Origin: a virus | IMG/VR virus record: IMGVR_UViG_3300048593_000017 | Location: 1 to 30,439 of that record | DNA length: 30,439 nucleotides | Reading direction: 5' to 3' (one strand) | In this document: positions 22,112-30,390 of the stretch, one piece after another | How positions within the stretch are numbered: the first letter of the stretch is position 1 | Layout of the letters: each line of letters starts with the position of its first letter | Program-made: the position numbers and the translations under genes | Notes under the pieces: generated by a model | Databases searched by the model: none | Told to the model about the DNA's origin: nothing | What the model saw: only the letters and a program-made list of their open reading frames with translations

Positions 22112-22117
22112 GATATT

Positions 22118-22181
22118 CTCATCCTTAATTTTTTTTAATTATTAATTAACCAACGAAAAAAATTAATGGGGAAAGGATGAG
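22118..22181 (+). promoter_or_regulatory. Long inverted repeat covering the HNH start codon
   Basis: CTCATCCTT (22118-22126) is perfectly complementary to AAGGATGAG (22173-22181), which includes the HNH start ATG (22177-22179). The 46-base spacer is very A+T rich. In RNA from upstream, this stem could hide the start codon. Confidence 0.4.
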
Positions 22182-22437
22182 GAAACACACACAGATTTAT
22201 TTGCAGGGGATGGGGTATAAAAACAGTGACTTTATCCCCTGTGAAGTGTGTGGCAGGCAGGCAGTAGACATTCACCACATCAAAGCCAGGGGCATGGGTG
22301 GATCAAAGGATAAAGATGTGATTGAGAATCTGATGGCAGTATGCAGATCCTGTCACTTAGAATACGGAGACAAAAAACAGTGGGTGGACTTTTTAATTGA
22401 TAAGCACAAAGAGAAACTGAATGATCACAGATGCTGA
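22177..22437 (+). CDS. HNH endonuclease near the terminase genes
   Basis: The 86-residue protein has Cys22 and Cys25 (CEVC), the catalytic DIHHIKARGMGGS (31-43), Asn51 and CRSCH (56-60), a clear HNH zinc fold. HNH genes beside terminase genes are common and in some phages take part in packaging-site cleavage. It overlaps the methyltransferase gene by 17 bases. A 9-base inverted repeat may limit its translation from long transcripts. Confidence 0.85.
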   Translation: MRKHTQIYLQGMGYKNSDFIPCEVCGRQAVDIHHIKARGMGGSKDKDVIENLMAVCRSCHLEYGDKKQWVDFLIDKHKEKLNDHRC

Positions 22438-22948
22438 ATTTTTACGGATTGAATTAGAGATGGGCATCAGCCTGGACAATCCTGCATTTTTACAACTAGG
22501 GGCAGCTACAGCAACACAGCTGTCAGATCTGCCAGTAAGGACAGTGCTGGACTTTGGGGCAGGCACTGGGGTTTATTCTGATGCATTCCACAAAGCAGGC
22601 TATGATGTAAAGGCATGTGAAAAGTTCAAATCACATATTGAATACATGAAAATCAGAGTGCCACACATTGAGATCCTGGGCAAACCAATCACCACAGATC
22701 TACTGGTATTTATTGAAACAGCAGAACACATGACTGATAAGGAGTTGGATGCACTATTTAAACAAATACAGCCATCATACATCCTATTCAGTTCAACATC
22801 ACAGCGGACAGAAAATGATGAGGCCTGGGGGCATATTAATGTTAAAGAGCAATCTGAATGGGATGCATATTTTTTAAACAAAGGATATAAGCTGATCAAA
22901 CCATTGGCCTATCCTACAAACTGGTCAAAGTTATATGGCAAAGGTTAG
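22421..22948 (+). CDS. Class I SAM-dependent methyltransferase
   Basis: The 175-residue protein shows motif I (VLDFGAGTGVYS, about 42-53) and the acidic residue after strand 2 (ACEKF, Glu67). The motif IV region reads LLVFIETAEHM and the following strand ILFSSTS, more like small-molecule or protein methyltransferases of the Methyltransf_11/23 type than DNA methyltransferases, which have DPPY or PC. The substrate is unknown; it may act with the upstream glycosyltransferase. Confidence 0.65.
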   Translation: MITDAEFLRIELEMGISLDNPAFLQLGAATATQLSDLPVRTVLDFGAGTGVYSDAFHKAGYDVKACEKFKSHIEYMKIRVPHIEILGKPITTDLLVFIETAEHMTDKELDALFKQIQPSYILFSSTSQRTENDEAWGHINVKEQSEWDAYFLNKGYKLIKPLAYPTNWSKLYGKG

Positions 22949-23057
22949 CAATGGATCATTCAAAGTAAGTTTTGGAAAACGGAAAAGAGGATCAGCCAAA
23001 AAAAGTTACAACAAACACAGCCCTAGACCTAAGGCATACAGGGGGCAGGGCAGATGA
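22935..23057 (+). CDS. 40-residue very basic small protein
   Basis: The ATG at 22935 overlaps the methyltransferase end by 14 bases and the stop overlaps the next ATG (ATGA). The product is very rich in Lys, Arg, Ser and Gly (FGKRKRGSAKKSYNKH) and ends YRGQGR, a type of ending I recall from small phage proteins. It could bind DNA or RNA. Confidence 0.5.
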   Translation: MAKVSNGSFKVSFGKRKRGSAKKSYNKHSPRPKAYRGQGR

Positions 23058-23275
23058 GTAAGCTGAGAGCCATTTGGAAAATCCTGTCCAACAAATGTTG
23101 GTTTCTAGCTGTAAGCAAAACAGGGATGAGTGGTGACCAACTTGAAACATCAGGACACTACACATACAACATGGCAGATGCCCTGATCAACAAACACATC
23201 ACTGATGTCAATAATTTTTTAGAACAGGAAAGTGCTGTCAATGAATTTAACAACATAGTAAACGGAATCAAATGA
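23054..23275 (+). CDS. Small hypothetical protein
   Basis: The 73-residue product has a basic N-terminus (MSKLRAIWKILSNKCWFLAV) that may be weakly amphipathic, then a helical acidic part (INKHITDVNNFLEQE). ATG overlaps the previous stop and the next ATG overlaps its end. No family is recognised. Confidence 0.5.
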   Translation: MSKLRAIWKILSNKCWFLAVSKTGMSGDQLETSGHYTYNMADALINKHITDVNNFLEQESAVNEFNNIVNGIK

Positions 23276-23622
23276 TTTTACTACCTGCACAGATTGAAAG
23301 CATAGCATCCCGAAAAGATAAGACAGTCAGGATCACCATAGGCACACAAGAATTGACACCTGCCCAGGCAGCTGAACTATTCCAGCTGAATCAGAAATTT
23401 TGCTATGCAGCTATAAAAGAGGAATCATTCCAGGCTAGTGAGTTGGATGCCATTGAGAATCTAAAGACAGACCTGGAAACCGAAAAGACACCCAGCCAAA
23501 GACTGAGGGCAATCCTGTACATAAACTATCAGCAAAAGCCTGATGGCTATAAGGACTTTGCTACTTACTACCAGGGAAAGATGGAAAAGATATGTGAGCA
23601 TTTCAAATCAAAATTAGACTAA
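23272..23622 (+). CDS. Hypothetical protein before the small terminase
   Basis: The 116-residue helical protein (LTPAQAAELFQLNQKFCYAA, then QRLRAILYINYQQKPDGYKD and FATYYQGKMEKICEHFK) resembles small proteins that often precede terminase genes in Bacteroidota phages. It is in a tightly packed operon with TerS and TerL. A packaging accessory role is inferred. Confidence 0.5.
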   Translation: MILLPAQIESIASRKDKTVRITIGTQELTPAQAAELFQLNQKFCYAAIKEESFQASELDAIENLKTDLETEKTPSQRLRAILYINYQQKPDGYKDFATYYQGKMEKICEHFKSKLD

Positions 23623-23623
23623 C

Positions 23624-24115
23624 ATGGCAAAGGCAATAAAGAAACCTACTAAGAAAGCTGCACCTAAAAAGGCAGCAAAGCCAGTTGGCAGGCCAAAGAA
23701 TATTGAGACACCTGAGATCATGTGGGATCTGTTTCAGCAATATAAGAAAGACACCAAAGCAAATCCATTCATTGTCAAAGACTGGGTGGGTGGAATGGGC
23801 AAACAGGTGCTGAGAGAGAAAGAGAAACCACTGACACTGGAGGGATTCAATGTGTGGTGTTTTGAACAGGGGATTGCATCATGGCTGCATGATTATTTCA
23901 TGAATAAAGATGGCAGGTACAAAGAATTTGCCAATATCTGCTCTATAATAAAGGAACAAATCAGGCAGGATCAGGTGGCTGGTGGCATGGCTGGGATCTA
24001 CAATCCGAGCATCACACAGAGACTGAATGGACTGGTAGATAAGATCCAGGAGGATGGCAGCAAAGAGGTGACCATCAAAGTGAAGTATGAAAAGAAAGAA
24101 ACACCAAAAGATTAA
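23624..24115 (+). CDS. terS: Terminase small subunit
   Basis: The 163-residue protein starts with a Lys/Ala/Pro-rich basic tail (KAIKKPTKKAAPKKAAKP), then a PVGRPKNIETPE segment and helices resembling phage DNA-packaging proteins (IMWDLFQQYKKDTKANPF, DYFMNKDGRYKEF, IRQDQVAGGMAGIYNPSITQ). The YNPSITQRLNGL segment is typical of the family. It recognises phage DNA for packaging. Its stop overlaps the TerL start by one base. Confidence 0.75.
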   Translation: MAKAIKKPTKKAAPKKAAKPVGRPKNIETPEIMWDLFQQYKKDTKANPFIVKDWVGGMGKQVLREKEKPLTLEGFNVWCFEQGIASWLHDYFMNKDGRYKEFANICSIIKEQIRQDQVAGGMAGIYNPSITQRLNGLVDKIQEDGSKEVTIKVKYEKKETPKD

Positions 24116-25287
24116 TGCTAGAAAAGACAGTACACCTGAATGAACTGCATGTCAATCAGCAGAAAGTTGTGGATGGCCATAAAAGGTTTTCTGTGCTATC
24201 ATGTGGCAGACGGTGGGGCAAATCAGCCCTGGCCATCAACCTGCTATCTGAGACAGCCATTGCAGGCAAATTGGCTGGCTATTTCACACCTACATACAAA
24301 CTACTGGATGGCACATTCAATGAGTGCCTGCATGCCCTAGAGCCTATCATATCACGCAAAAATGACCATCAATTCATTGAACTGATCACAGGTGGCAAAA
24401 TAGAGTTTTGGTCACTAGAGAATGAACTGGCAGGTAGATCCAGGAAATACCACAGGAATATCATTGATGAGGCTGCATTCGTTAAAAACCTATGGAATAG
24501 ATGGACTGAATCCATCAGGCCTACACTGACTGACTTTAAGGGTGATGCATTCTTTTTATCTACACCTAAAGGCAAAAATGACTTTCATAAGATTTGGCAG
24601 AGAGGCAAATCAGGTGATGCCGGTTGGGTAAGCTGGCAGATGTCTACCTATGACAATCCCTATATTGATCCAACAGAAATAGATGAGGCTAGACTGGATC
24701 TGCCTGAGTTGGCATTTAGTCAGGAATACATGGCTGAGTTCAATGAGAATGTGGCAAATCCATTTGGTGCTATGTTCATCCAGCAGTGTACCTATCCCAT
24801 GAGCAATCAGCCAGCTGTATGCTATGGCATTGACCTGGCAAAGTCATATGACTACACAGTGATCATAGGCCTGGATGAGAATGGCACAGTGTGTCACTTT
24901 GATAGGTTTCAGGATGACTGGCGTACCACTAAGCAAAGAATCACAGCACTGCCCAGGTCACCGATTCTGATGGACAGCACTGGTGTGGGTGATCCTATCT
25001 TTGAGGATCTACAGGCAGCAGGCCTGGATGTCACAGGCTTTAAGTTCAGCAGCACATCTAAACAGCAACTGATGACAGGGCTACAGACAGCCATCCAACA
25101 GAGAAAGATTGCTTTTCCTGATGGTGCAATCACAGCTGAACTGAACATCTTTGAATATGAGTTCACCAACAGTGGTGTGAAGTATGCAGCACCTAGTGGA
25201 TTCCATGATGACTGTGTGATGGCATTGGCACTGGCCTGGAATAACCACAACACAAAGAGAGGCACAGGCAGATATTCATTTGCTTAA
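24115..25287 (+). CDS. terL: Terminase large subunit
   Basis: The 390-residue protein has an ATPase domain with Walker A GRRWGKS (31-37), Walker B IIDEA (116-120) and a coupling motif FLSTPKG. Its RNase H-like nuclease domain has Asp240 (YGIDLAKSYD), Asp287 (LMDSTGVGD) and Asp365/366 (FHDDCVMALALA). All key residues are present, so it appears complete though shorter than many large terminases. It powers DNA packaging and cuts the concatemer at the portal. It starts within the last base of terS. Confidence 0.93.
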   Translation: MLEKTVHLNELHVNQQKVVDGHKRFSVLSCGRRWGKSALAINLLSETAIAGKLAGYFTPTYKLLDGTFNECLHALEPIISRKNDHQFIELITGGKIEFWSLENELAGRSRKYHRNIIDEAAFVKNLWNRWTESIRPTLTDFKGDAFFLSTPKGKNDFHKIWQRGKSGDAGWVSWQMSTYDNPYIDPTEIDEARLDLPELAFSQEYMAEFNENVANPFGAMFIQQCTYPMSNQPAVCYGIDLAKSYDYTVIIGLDENGTVCHFDRFQDDWRTTKQRITALPRSPILMDSTGVGDPIFEDLQAAGLDVTGFKFSSTSKQQLMTGLQTAIQQRKIAFPDGAITAELNIFEYEFTNSGVKYAAPSGFHDDCVMALALAWNNHNTKRGTGRYSFA

Positions 25288-25547
25288 CATAAGTCAAAAA
25301 GTGCCATTCATGACACATATTCCATACAAATAGTGCATTTTAAAACACATTATTGTGAAATAATCACAAATTGATAGTGGTAGTATTACTACCGAATTTG
25401 GCTGCATTTTATTACAGACTTTGTCAAATCCTATTGCATAATTCGTAAAGCTATCCCTTTACTTTGTGTCAAGTTTGGTCAAGTTTTACCTTTACTTTAT
25501 TACATGCTGCCATCTGTTCAATCAGGTGGCATTTTCTATTTATAGGC
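25288..25547. promoter_or_regulatory. Late-operon control region
   Basis: This 260-base gap has no gene. It holds inverted repeats TTGTGA-AATAA-TCACAA (25353-25369) and GGTAGT-ATT-ACTACC (25379-25393), an AT-rich palindrome-like stretch near 25335-25350, and a promoter-like pair: TTG (25434-25436), 22 bases, TTACTTTG (25459-25466). Transcription would drive the tail genes from 25548. Its palindromes may bind a phage activator or repressor. Confidence 0.55.
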
Positions 25548-26201
25548 ATGACATGGAAAGATATAAACGTATTTCAGTGGCAGCAACTGTATGACCTGCA
25601 ATCAAATGTTGAGAGCATGTCTGAACAGGAAATGAGCATCAAGACAATTGCCATCCTGACAAATAAGACTGAGCAACAGATCCAGGATATGTCTGAAAAG
25701 CAATTCCTAAAGATTGCCCACAAAATCAAGTTTCTACAAAAGCAATTTGATGTCAAGCATGTAAACTACATCTATGCAAATGGCAAAAGATTCAAATGCC
25801 AGTATGATGTCAAAAGAATGCCAGCAGGCAGGTACATAGAGACAAAGCACTTTGCTGCCAGCTTTACTGAAAACCTGCATAGAATAGCAGCAACAATGGT
25901 CATCCCACAGAAAAGAAACTGGCTAGGCATGTGGGTAGATCTGCCCTATGATCCATCTAGTCATGAGGAATATGCAAATGACATGCTGACTGCACCCATC
26001 ACAGATGTGCTGGGATCTGTGGTTTTTTTTTGTCAAGTGTACAGGCACTGGATAAAAGTTTCAAAGGACTTTTTGATCTCGGAGATGATGAGGATGAAGA
26101 TGAGCAAGCTACAAGCGGAAATAGTGTATCAGGCTTTATGCAGCGTTTTGGATGGATTTACCAGGCATCCATTGTTGCCGAACATGAAAAGATCAAACTA
26201 G
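25548..26201 (+). CDS. Tail assembly chaperone, zero-frame product
   Basis: The ATG at 25548 gives 217 residues; a TTG at 25464 lies in the promoter and is rejected. The N-terminal 161 residues (MTWKDINVFQWQQLYDLQS, then FLKIAHKIKFLQKQF and a YDVKRMPAGRYIETKHFAA segment) resemble tail assembly chaperones of Bacteroidota phages, encoded upstream of the tape measure. Zero-frame codons 162-217 follow a T9 run and look partly like an antiphase reading of the next frame. A -1 shift would instead add the 26030 frame. The chaperone coats the tape measure during tail assembly. Confidence 0.65.
   Translation: MTWKDINVFQWQQLYDLQSNVESMSEQEMSIKTIAILTNKTEQQIQDMSEKQFLKIAHKIKFLQKQFDVKHVNYIYANGKRFKCQYDVKRMPAGRYIETKHFAASFTENLHRIAATMVIPQKRNWLGMWVDLPYDPSSHEEYANDMLTAPITDVLGSVVFFCQVYRHWIKVSKDFLISEMMRMKMSKLQAEIVYQALCSVLDGFTRHPLLPNMKRSN
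26024..26030 (+). other. Slippery site, T TTT TTT, for -1 frameshift
   Basis: A nine-T run (26023-26031) contains T TTT TTT in the right phase (zero-frame codons TTT TTT at 26025-26030). A -1 shift resumes at TTG (26030) exactly where the second frame opens, giving a fusion of about 255 residues. Polymerase slippage adding one T would give the same protein. Confidence 0.6.
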
Positions 26202-26314
26202 AGGATGTGTATGATCTGATGACTATCCAATTTTTAAATGACTTATCCTATTTGAAAGCCAAAGCAGAACACGATAAAGCACAACTGAAAAAAGTGTATG
26301 GCAAAAACAACTAA
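26030..26314 (+). CDS. Tail assembly chaperone, frameshifted C-terminal domain
   Basis: This 94-residue open frame has no good start of its own; the TTG at 26030 coincides with the shift site, and the only early ATG is well inside at 26138. It holds an acidic stretch (LGDDEDEDEQ) and a helical domain (GFMQRFGWIYQASIVAEHEK, YDLMTIQFLNDLSYLKAKAE), as in gpT-like extensions that bind the tape measure. It overlaps the following gene by 17 bases. Confidence 0.6.
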   Translation: MSSVQALDKSFKGLFDLGDDEDEDEQATSGNSVSGFMQRFGWIYQASIVAEHEKIKLEDVYDLMTIQFLNDLSYLKAKAEHDKAQLKKVYGKNN

Positions 26315-27026
26315 ACAACTACAGAATGAACTGGTCAATGATGGATTCCTGGACAAACTAGGAAATGATCCAACTGACTTTGCAACTGTGGGTGAACTGC
26401 CTACAGTGGAAAGATTCATGATCAAGTCTGCTGCACTGTTTATTCAGAACATAAAGGATGAGTTAAACAGAAAGGGAAAGGTTGCCAGTGGTGGCATAGA
26501 GGATGGCATTTCAGAGGGTGCATTGACAAAAGACAGCAATGGCTATGAGATCACTATAGGATGGGACAAATCAGATCCTGCATCTAAATACTATGACTTT
26601 GTCAATAAAGGTGTCAGCGGTTTTGAGAAAGGTGAGCCTGGATCACCATACAGCTTTAAAAAGAAACTGAACAAAAAGGGTGGCATCCTTATAGGTGCTG
26701 CCATGCAAAAGAGCCTGTTGAGGTGGTATCAGCTGAGAGGCACAATGGGCAGCAGAGAGGATCAAAAGAAAAAGCTATCAGCTGGCCAGCGTAAAAATAA
26801 GAGTTTAGCAAAGGTCAAATCAGCTGATGAAAAGATGAAATCCATTGTGTATGCTACAGCGGTGAACATTAAAAAGAAAGGTATCAGACGGACTGGATTC
26901 TTTGACAATACCATCAATTCAACATTTGGGCAGAGTTTCCTGGAATCCCTATCTAAAGTAGTTGGGCAGGATGTGAAGGTCATAATAAGACAGGCAAATA
27001 ACAATTTAAACGATAAAAAAGAATAA
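26298..27026 (+). CDS. Tail-region structural protein, possible tail-completion or neck role
   Basis: The 242-residue protein is basic in its second half. The N-terminal part (LPTVERFMIKSAALFIQNIK, then IEDGISEGALTKDS) and the positively charged middle resemble gp10-like tail-completion proteins, but the likeness is loose. The C-terminal third (VYATAVNIKKKGIRRTGFF) is similar to small minor tail proteins. It is followed by tail genes, one base overlapping each. The function is from context. Confidence 0.45.
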   Translation: MAKTTKQLQNELVNDGFLDKLGNDPTDFATVGELPTVERFMIKSAALFIQNIKDELNRKGKVASGGIEDGISEGALTKDSNGYEITIGWDKSDPASKYYDFVNKGVSGFEKGEPGSPYSFKKKLNKKGGILIGAAMQKSLLRWYQLRGTMGSREDQKKKLSAGQRKNKSLAKVKSADEKMKSIVYATAVNIKKKGIRRTGFFDNTINSTFGQSFLESLSKVVGQDVKVIIRQANNNLNDKKE

Positions 27027-28201
27027 TGGCAATAACAATCAATAGCACACCTGAGGCATATCCATCAGCACATGATGATCTGTACTTTGTGGTGACATCT
27101 AATAACTATGCACAGGCAGGTTTCAAATATGTGTTTGACATCTTAATCAGTGGCACACTGGTGACCAGGATCAAACTATTTCCTGATCCTGCAACTACCA
27201 AAGGCATCTTTAATGCTGGCAGTGTGGTCAGAAGTTACCTAAATGGATATTTCAAACCCAATGCCACAACCACTGCATTTGCTTACACAGGGAATGATCT
27301 GTACATCAACTATGAGATCAGATTTGGTGAGGACTATGGTGGCACTACATACACCAACCTGGCATCAGGTAACTATAGAGCATTCAACTTTGTCAATCCA
27401 GTATTCAGAGACTGGACTACATCATACTACCAACCAAAGATCAACACCTGGCTGACAGGCAGGGATGTGACCACAGCTGAGGTAGGACTGACAGAGAGGC
27501 TGTATGCTGGTTTCATGAACACAGCTGCAACCACTACCAACCTGACATTGACAGTACAAAAGTATTTACCAGGTGGGGCAGCAGACGGATCATCATCAAC
27601 AGGCAACAGTATTGCATGCAGTGCATTTGTATTGTTTGACCTGTCACCTGCTGCCATCAATGCATACCTGGGCAGTTCACTGATCAATGCAGCCACATAC
27701 CAGTATGGTGTGAAAGTAAACTATGGAGGCAATCAGTCACCTGAGTTTAAGATCAAGTTAGCTTGCAACCCTAGATGGACACCAGTGACATTGCATTTCT
27801 TAAATAAGCTGGGAGGCTATGACAGCTTTGCATTTAGATTAGTGAATAAGAGATCTGCATCTGTTGAGAAAAAAAGCTATCAGCAACTAGACTGGCAGTA
27901 TAATTCAGGATCTATGACCAGGTATGATTCATTCAAAAGGATCAATGCTGGTGTCAATACGTTTGCAGTTAATGAGATGGTGAGTTTTAAACTATCAAGT
28001 GACTATATCAATGCCACTGACTATTTATGGCTAAAGGATCTTATCACCAGCCCTGAGGTCTACTATGAGGATGCTGGCTACTACTATCCTGTTGGAATTA
28101 AGAACACCAGCTGGGAGGAAAAGAATAGGATTGCTGACAAGATGTTCAACTTTGATTTAGAGGTTGAATTTGCTCAAAAAATGAATAGTCAATACAGATG
28201 A
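27026..28201 (+). CDS. Tail or baseplate structural protein
   Basis: The 391-residue protein is rich in Thr, Asn, Tyr and Ser with beta-strand patterns throughout (LYFVVTSNNYAQAG, DLYINYEIRFGEDYGG, WLTGRDVTTAEVGLTERLYA). I recall this type from tail regions of Bacteroidota phages, often just before the 730-residue protein below. It lacks membrane or enzyme motifs. The stop of the previous gene and this ATG share bases. Confidence 0.6.
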   Translation: MAITINSTPEAYPSAHDDLYFVVTSNNYAQAGFKYVFDILISGTLVTRIKLFPDPATTKGIFNAGSVVRSYLNGYFKPNATTTAFAYTGNDLYINYEIRFGEDYGGTTYTNLASGNYRAFNFVNPVFRDWTTSYYQPKINTWLTGRDVTTAEVGLTERLYAGFMNTAATTTNLTLTVQKYLPGGAADGSSSTGNSIACSAFVLFDLSPAAINAYLGSSLINAATYQYGVKVNYGGNQSPEFKIKLACNPRWTPVTLHFLNKLGGYDSFAFRLVNKRSASVEKKSYQQLDWQYNSGSMTRYDSFKRINAGVNTFAVNEMVSFKLSSDYINATDYLWLKDLITSPEVYYEDAGYYYPVGIKNTSWEEKNRIADKMFNFDLEVEFAQKMNSQYR

Positions 28202-30390
28202 TCAAAACAGAAATATATATTGAAAATCAGAGGCTGGATCTTACTAAAGACCTATCAACTGAGTTCACATACAACATTGATGATGTTAAGGATTTTTCAT
28301 CACGCAATACCAACTTTTCTAAGACTATTGTCTTACCTGGGAATGCTGTAAACAATCAGGTGTTTGGACACATCTTTGAGTTTGGATCATCAAATGATTA
28401 TGATCCTGCACTGATCAATGTGGGCTACAATTTCAACCCATCAAAGGCAGCCAACTGTGTTGTGTTTGTAGATAAGGTGCAGATCTTTAAAGGCATTCTG
28501 AGGATGCTGGAAATCATCCTGGACAATGGGACAATAGAATATGAGTGTGCTGTGTTCGGTGAATTGGGTGGCTTTATAGCTGCACTAGGAAATGAAAAGC
28601 TGGAAAACTTAGATTTTTCCCAGTATGATCATACCTGGAATATGACCAACATCACAGGATCATGGGACAATGTGCAGGGATCAGGTTACTACTATCCATT
28701 GATGGACTATGGCCTGGTGAGTTCAGCAAACAAACATGACTGGAATGTGCAGGCATTCAGACCTGCATTGTATGTGAGAGAGTACATGGATAAGATCATC
28801 AGCGGATCAGGCTACACCTATGAATCTAGCTTTTTCAATTCAGCTGTGTTCAGACGGTTGATCATCCCACAAAACGGAAAGATCCTAATCAAAAACACTA
28901 CAAAGCTGGTGCAGGCTGACAGGAATAATGCATACACTGTAATGAACTTACAGAACACCAGCACTGAAAATTTGAAATTTGACAGCATATCACTGGCACA
29001 GTTCACCCAAACAAATGATGAATCATTTACATATACAGGCACAGCGGTGGCAAACACAGTCATCAATCTGAATCTGTATGGTGTTTTGAATTTAGGATTT
29101 TCAGGATTTGGCACAGCTTACACCACATTAAGATTTGACCTGTACAAAGGGACAACAGTGCTGGCCACAAAGTCATTCAACAATACAGTAGGATCAGCAC
29201 CATCACTGGCTATTCCATACCTATGGACTGACACACTAAATGCAGTGATCAACCCAGGTGAAACGCTAAGGATTGAAGTCAATTACACAATGTCATTTGA
29301 TCCTAGCTTGCAATTTTTATTTGGCAATGTTGAATCATACGGTGGCACATTCTTAAAGATTGACAATGCAACTAGCATCACAGTGCCTGCTGAGTATGGT
29401 GACACCATCAGCATCAATGACAACATCCCAAAGGGAATATTTCAAAAGGACTTTTTTGCATCCATCATCAAGATGTTCAACATGTATGTGGTTGAAGATC
29501 CTATTAAGTCAAAGCACCTGATCATCAAACCATACATTGAGTTCTATGATTTTGATGGGCTTTCTTTACTAGCCATTGATGATTTTAATGGCCTATTAAA
29601 AATAAATGACCTGGACAATCTATTGCTAGAGGATGGGGTGATCAGATACATTGACTGGACATATAAGGTGGACAGATCAAAGCCTATCAGGTTGAAACCA
29701 ATGAGTGAACTGAATGGTAGATATTTTGAGTTCAAATACAAAAATGATACAGACTACTACAATGATCAGTATCAAAAGAAATACAGCCAGGCCTATGGCA
29801 CACGAATAGAGGACAGTGGGTATGACTTTGCAAAGGAAAAGCAGACAGCTGAAATCATCTTTGCACCTACACCACTGGTGGGCTATAATGGTGAGGATAA
29901 AGTGTTCAGCACAATATTCAAACTGAACAATGGGGTAGAGGATGTGACTGAGCATGTGATCAGGATCTTACAGGCCAAAAAGATCACAGGTGTCACCAGC
30001 TATGCAGTTAAGAATGGTGGGGCAACATTGCAGAATTTAACTACTTATGGATATGCTGGACATCTTGATGATCCTGATGCACCACAGGCAGATTTGAACT
30101 TTGGCACACCTGGTGAACTGTACTTTGAACTGGTTACACCATACCCAACAGCAAATCTATTCAATGGATATTGGAGTGAGTACATAGCGGAGATCACAGA
30201 TAAGGACAGCAAACTACTATCAGCATTTGTCTACCTGAAAGCAAAAGACATATACAGCCTGGACTTTGCAAGACTGATCTATATAGATGGGGCTTTGTGG
30301 AGGTTGAACAGTGTGCAGGACTACAATCCAATGGACACTGGCATCACAAAGGCTGAATTTTTAAAAGTAATTGAGACAACATACGAATAA
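28198..30390 (+). CDS. Large tail or baseplate protein
   Basis: The 730-residue protein starts with IYIENQRLDLTKDLSTEFTY, then NTNFSKTIVLPGNAVNN, a recognisable pattern from Bacteroidota phage tail proteins. The rest is Tyr and Asn rich beta structure with a region near 410-480 rich in hydrophobic and acidic residues (FFASIIKMFNMYVVEDPIKS). It precedes the tape measure. Tail-tip or baseplate roles fit size and place. No enzymatic motif is visible. Confidence 0.6.
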   Translation: MIKTEIYIENQRLDLTKDLSTEFTYNIDDVKDFSSRNTNFSKTIVLPGNAVNNQVFGHIFEFGSSNDYDPALINVGYNFNPSKAANCVVFVDKVQIFKGILRMLEIILDNGTIEYECAVFGELGGFIAALGNEKLENLDFSQYDHTWNMTNITGSWDNVQGSGYYYPLMDYGLVSSANKHDWNVQAFRPALYVREYMDKIISGSGYTYESSFFNSAVFRRLIIPQNGKILIKNTTKLVQADRNNAYTVMNLQNTSTENLKFDSISLAQFTQTNDESFTYTGTAVANTVINLNLYGVLNLGFSGFGTAYTTLRFDLYKGTTVLATKSFNNTVGSAPSLAIPYLWTDTLNAVINPGETLRIEVNYTMSFDPSLQFLFGNVESYGGTFLKIDNATSITVPAEYGDTISINDNIPKGIFQKDFFASIIKMFNMYVVEDPIKSKHLIIKPYIEFYDFDGLSLLAIDDFNGLLKINDLDNLLLEDGVIRYIDWTYKVDRSKPIRLKPMSELNGRYFEFKYKNDTDYYNDQYQKKYSQAYGTRIEDSGYDFAKEKQTAEIIFAPTPLVGYNGEDKVFSTIFKLNNGVEDVTEHVIRILQAKKITGVTSYAVKNGGATLQNLTTYGYAGHLDDPDAPQADLNFGTPGELYFELVTPYPTANLFNGYWSEYIAEITDKDSKLLSAFVYLKAKDIYSLDFARLIYIDGALWRLNSVQDYNPMDTGITKAEFLKVIETTYE

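Noticed and set aside
25353-25369. CRP-like site TGTGA...TCACA
   Set aside because: The spacer is five bases rather than six, and no CRP-type regulation of this kind is expected from one match. It is kept only as an inverted repeat.
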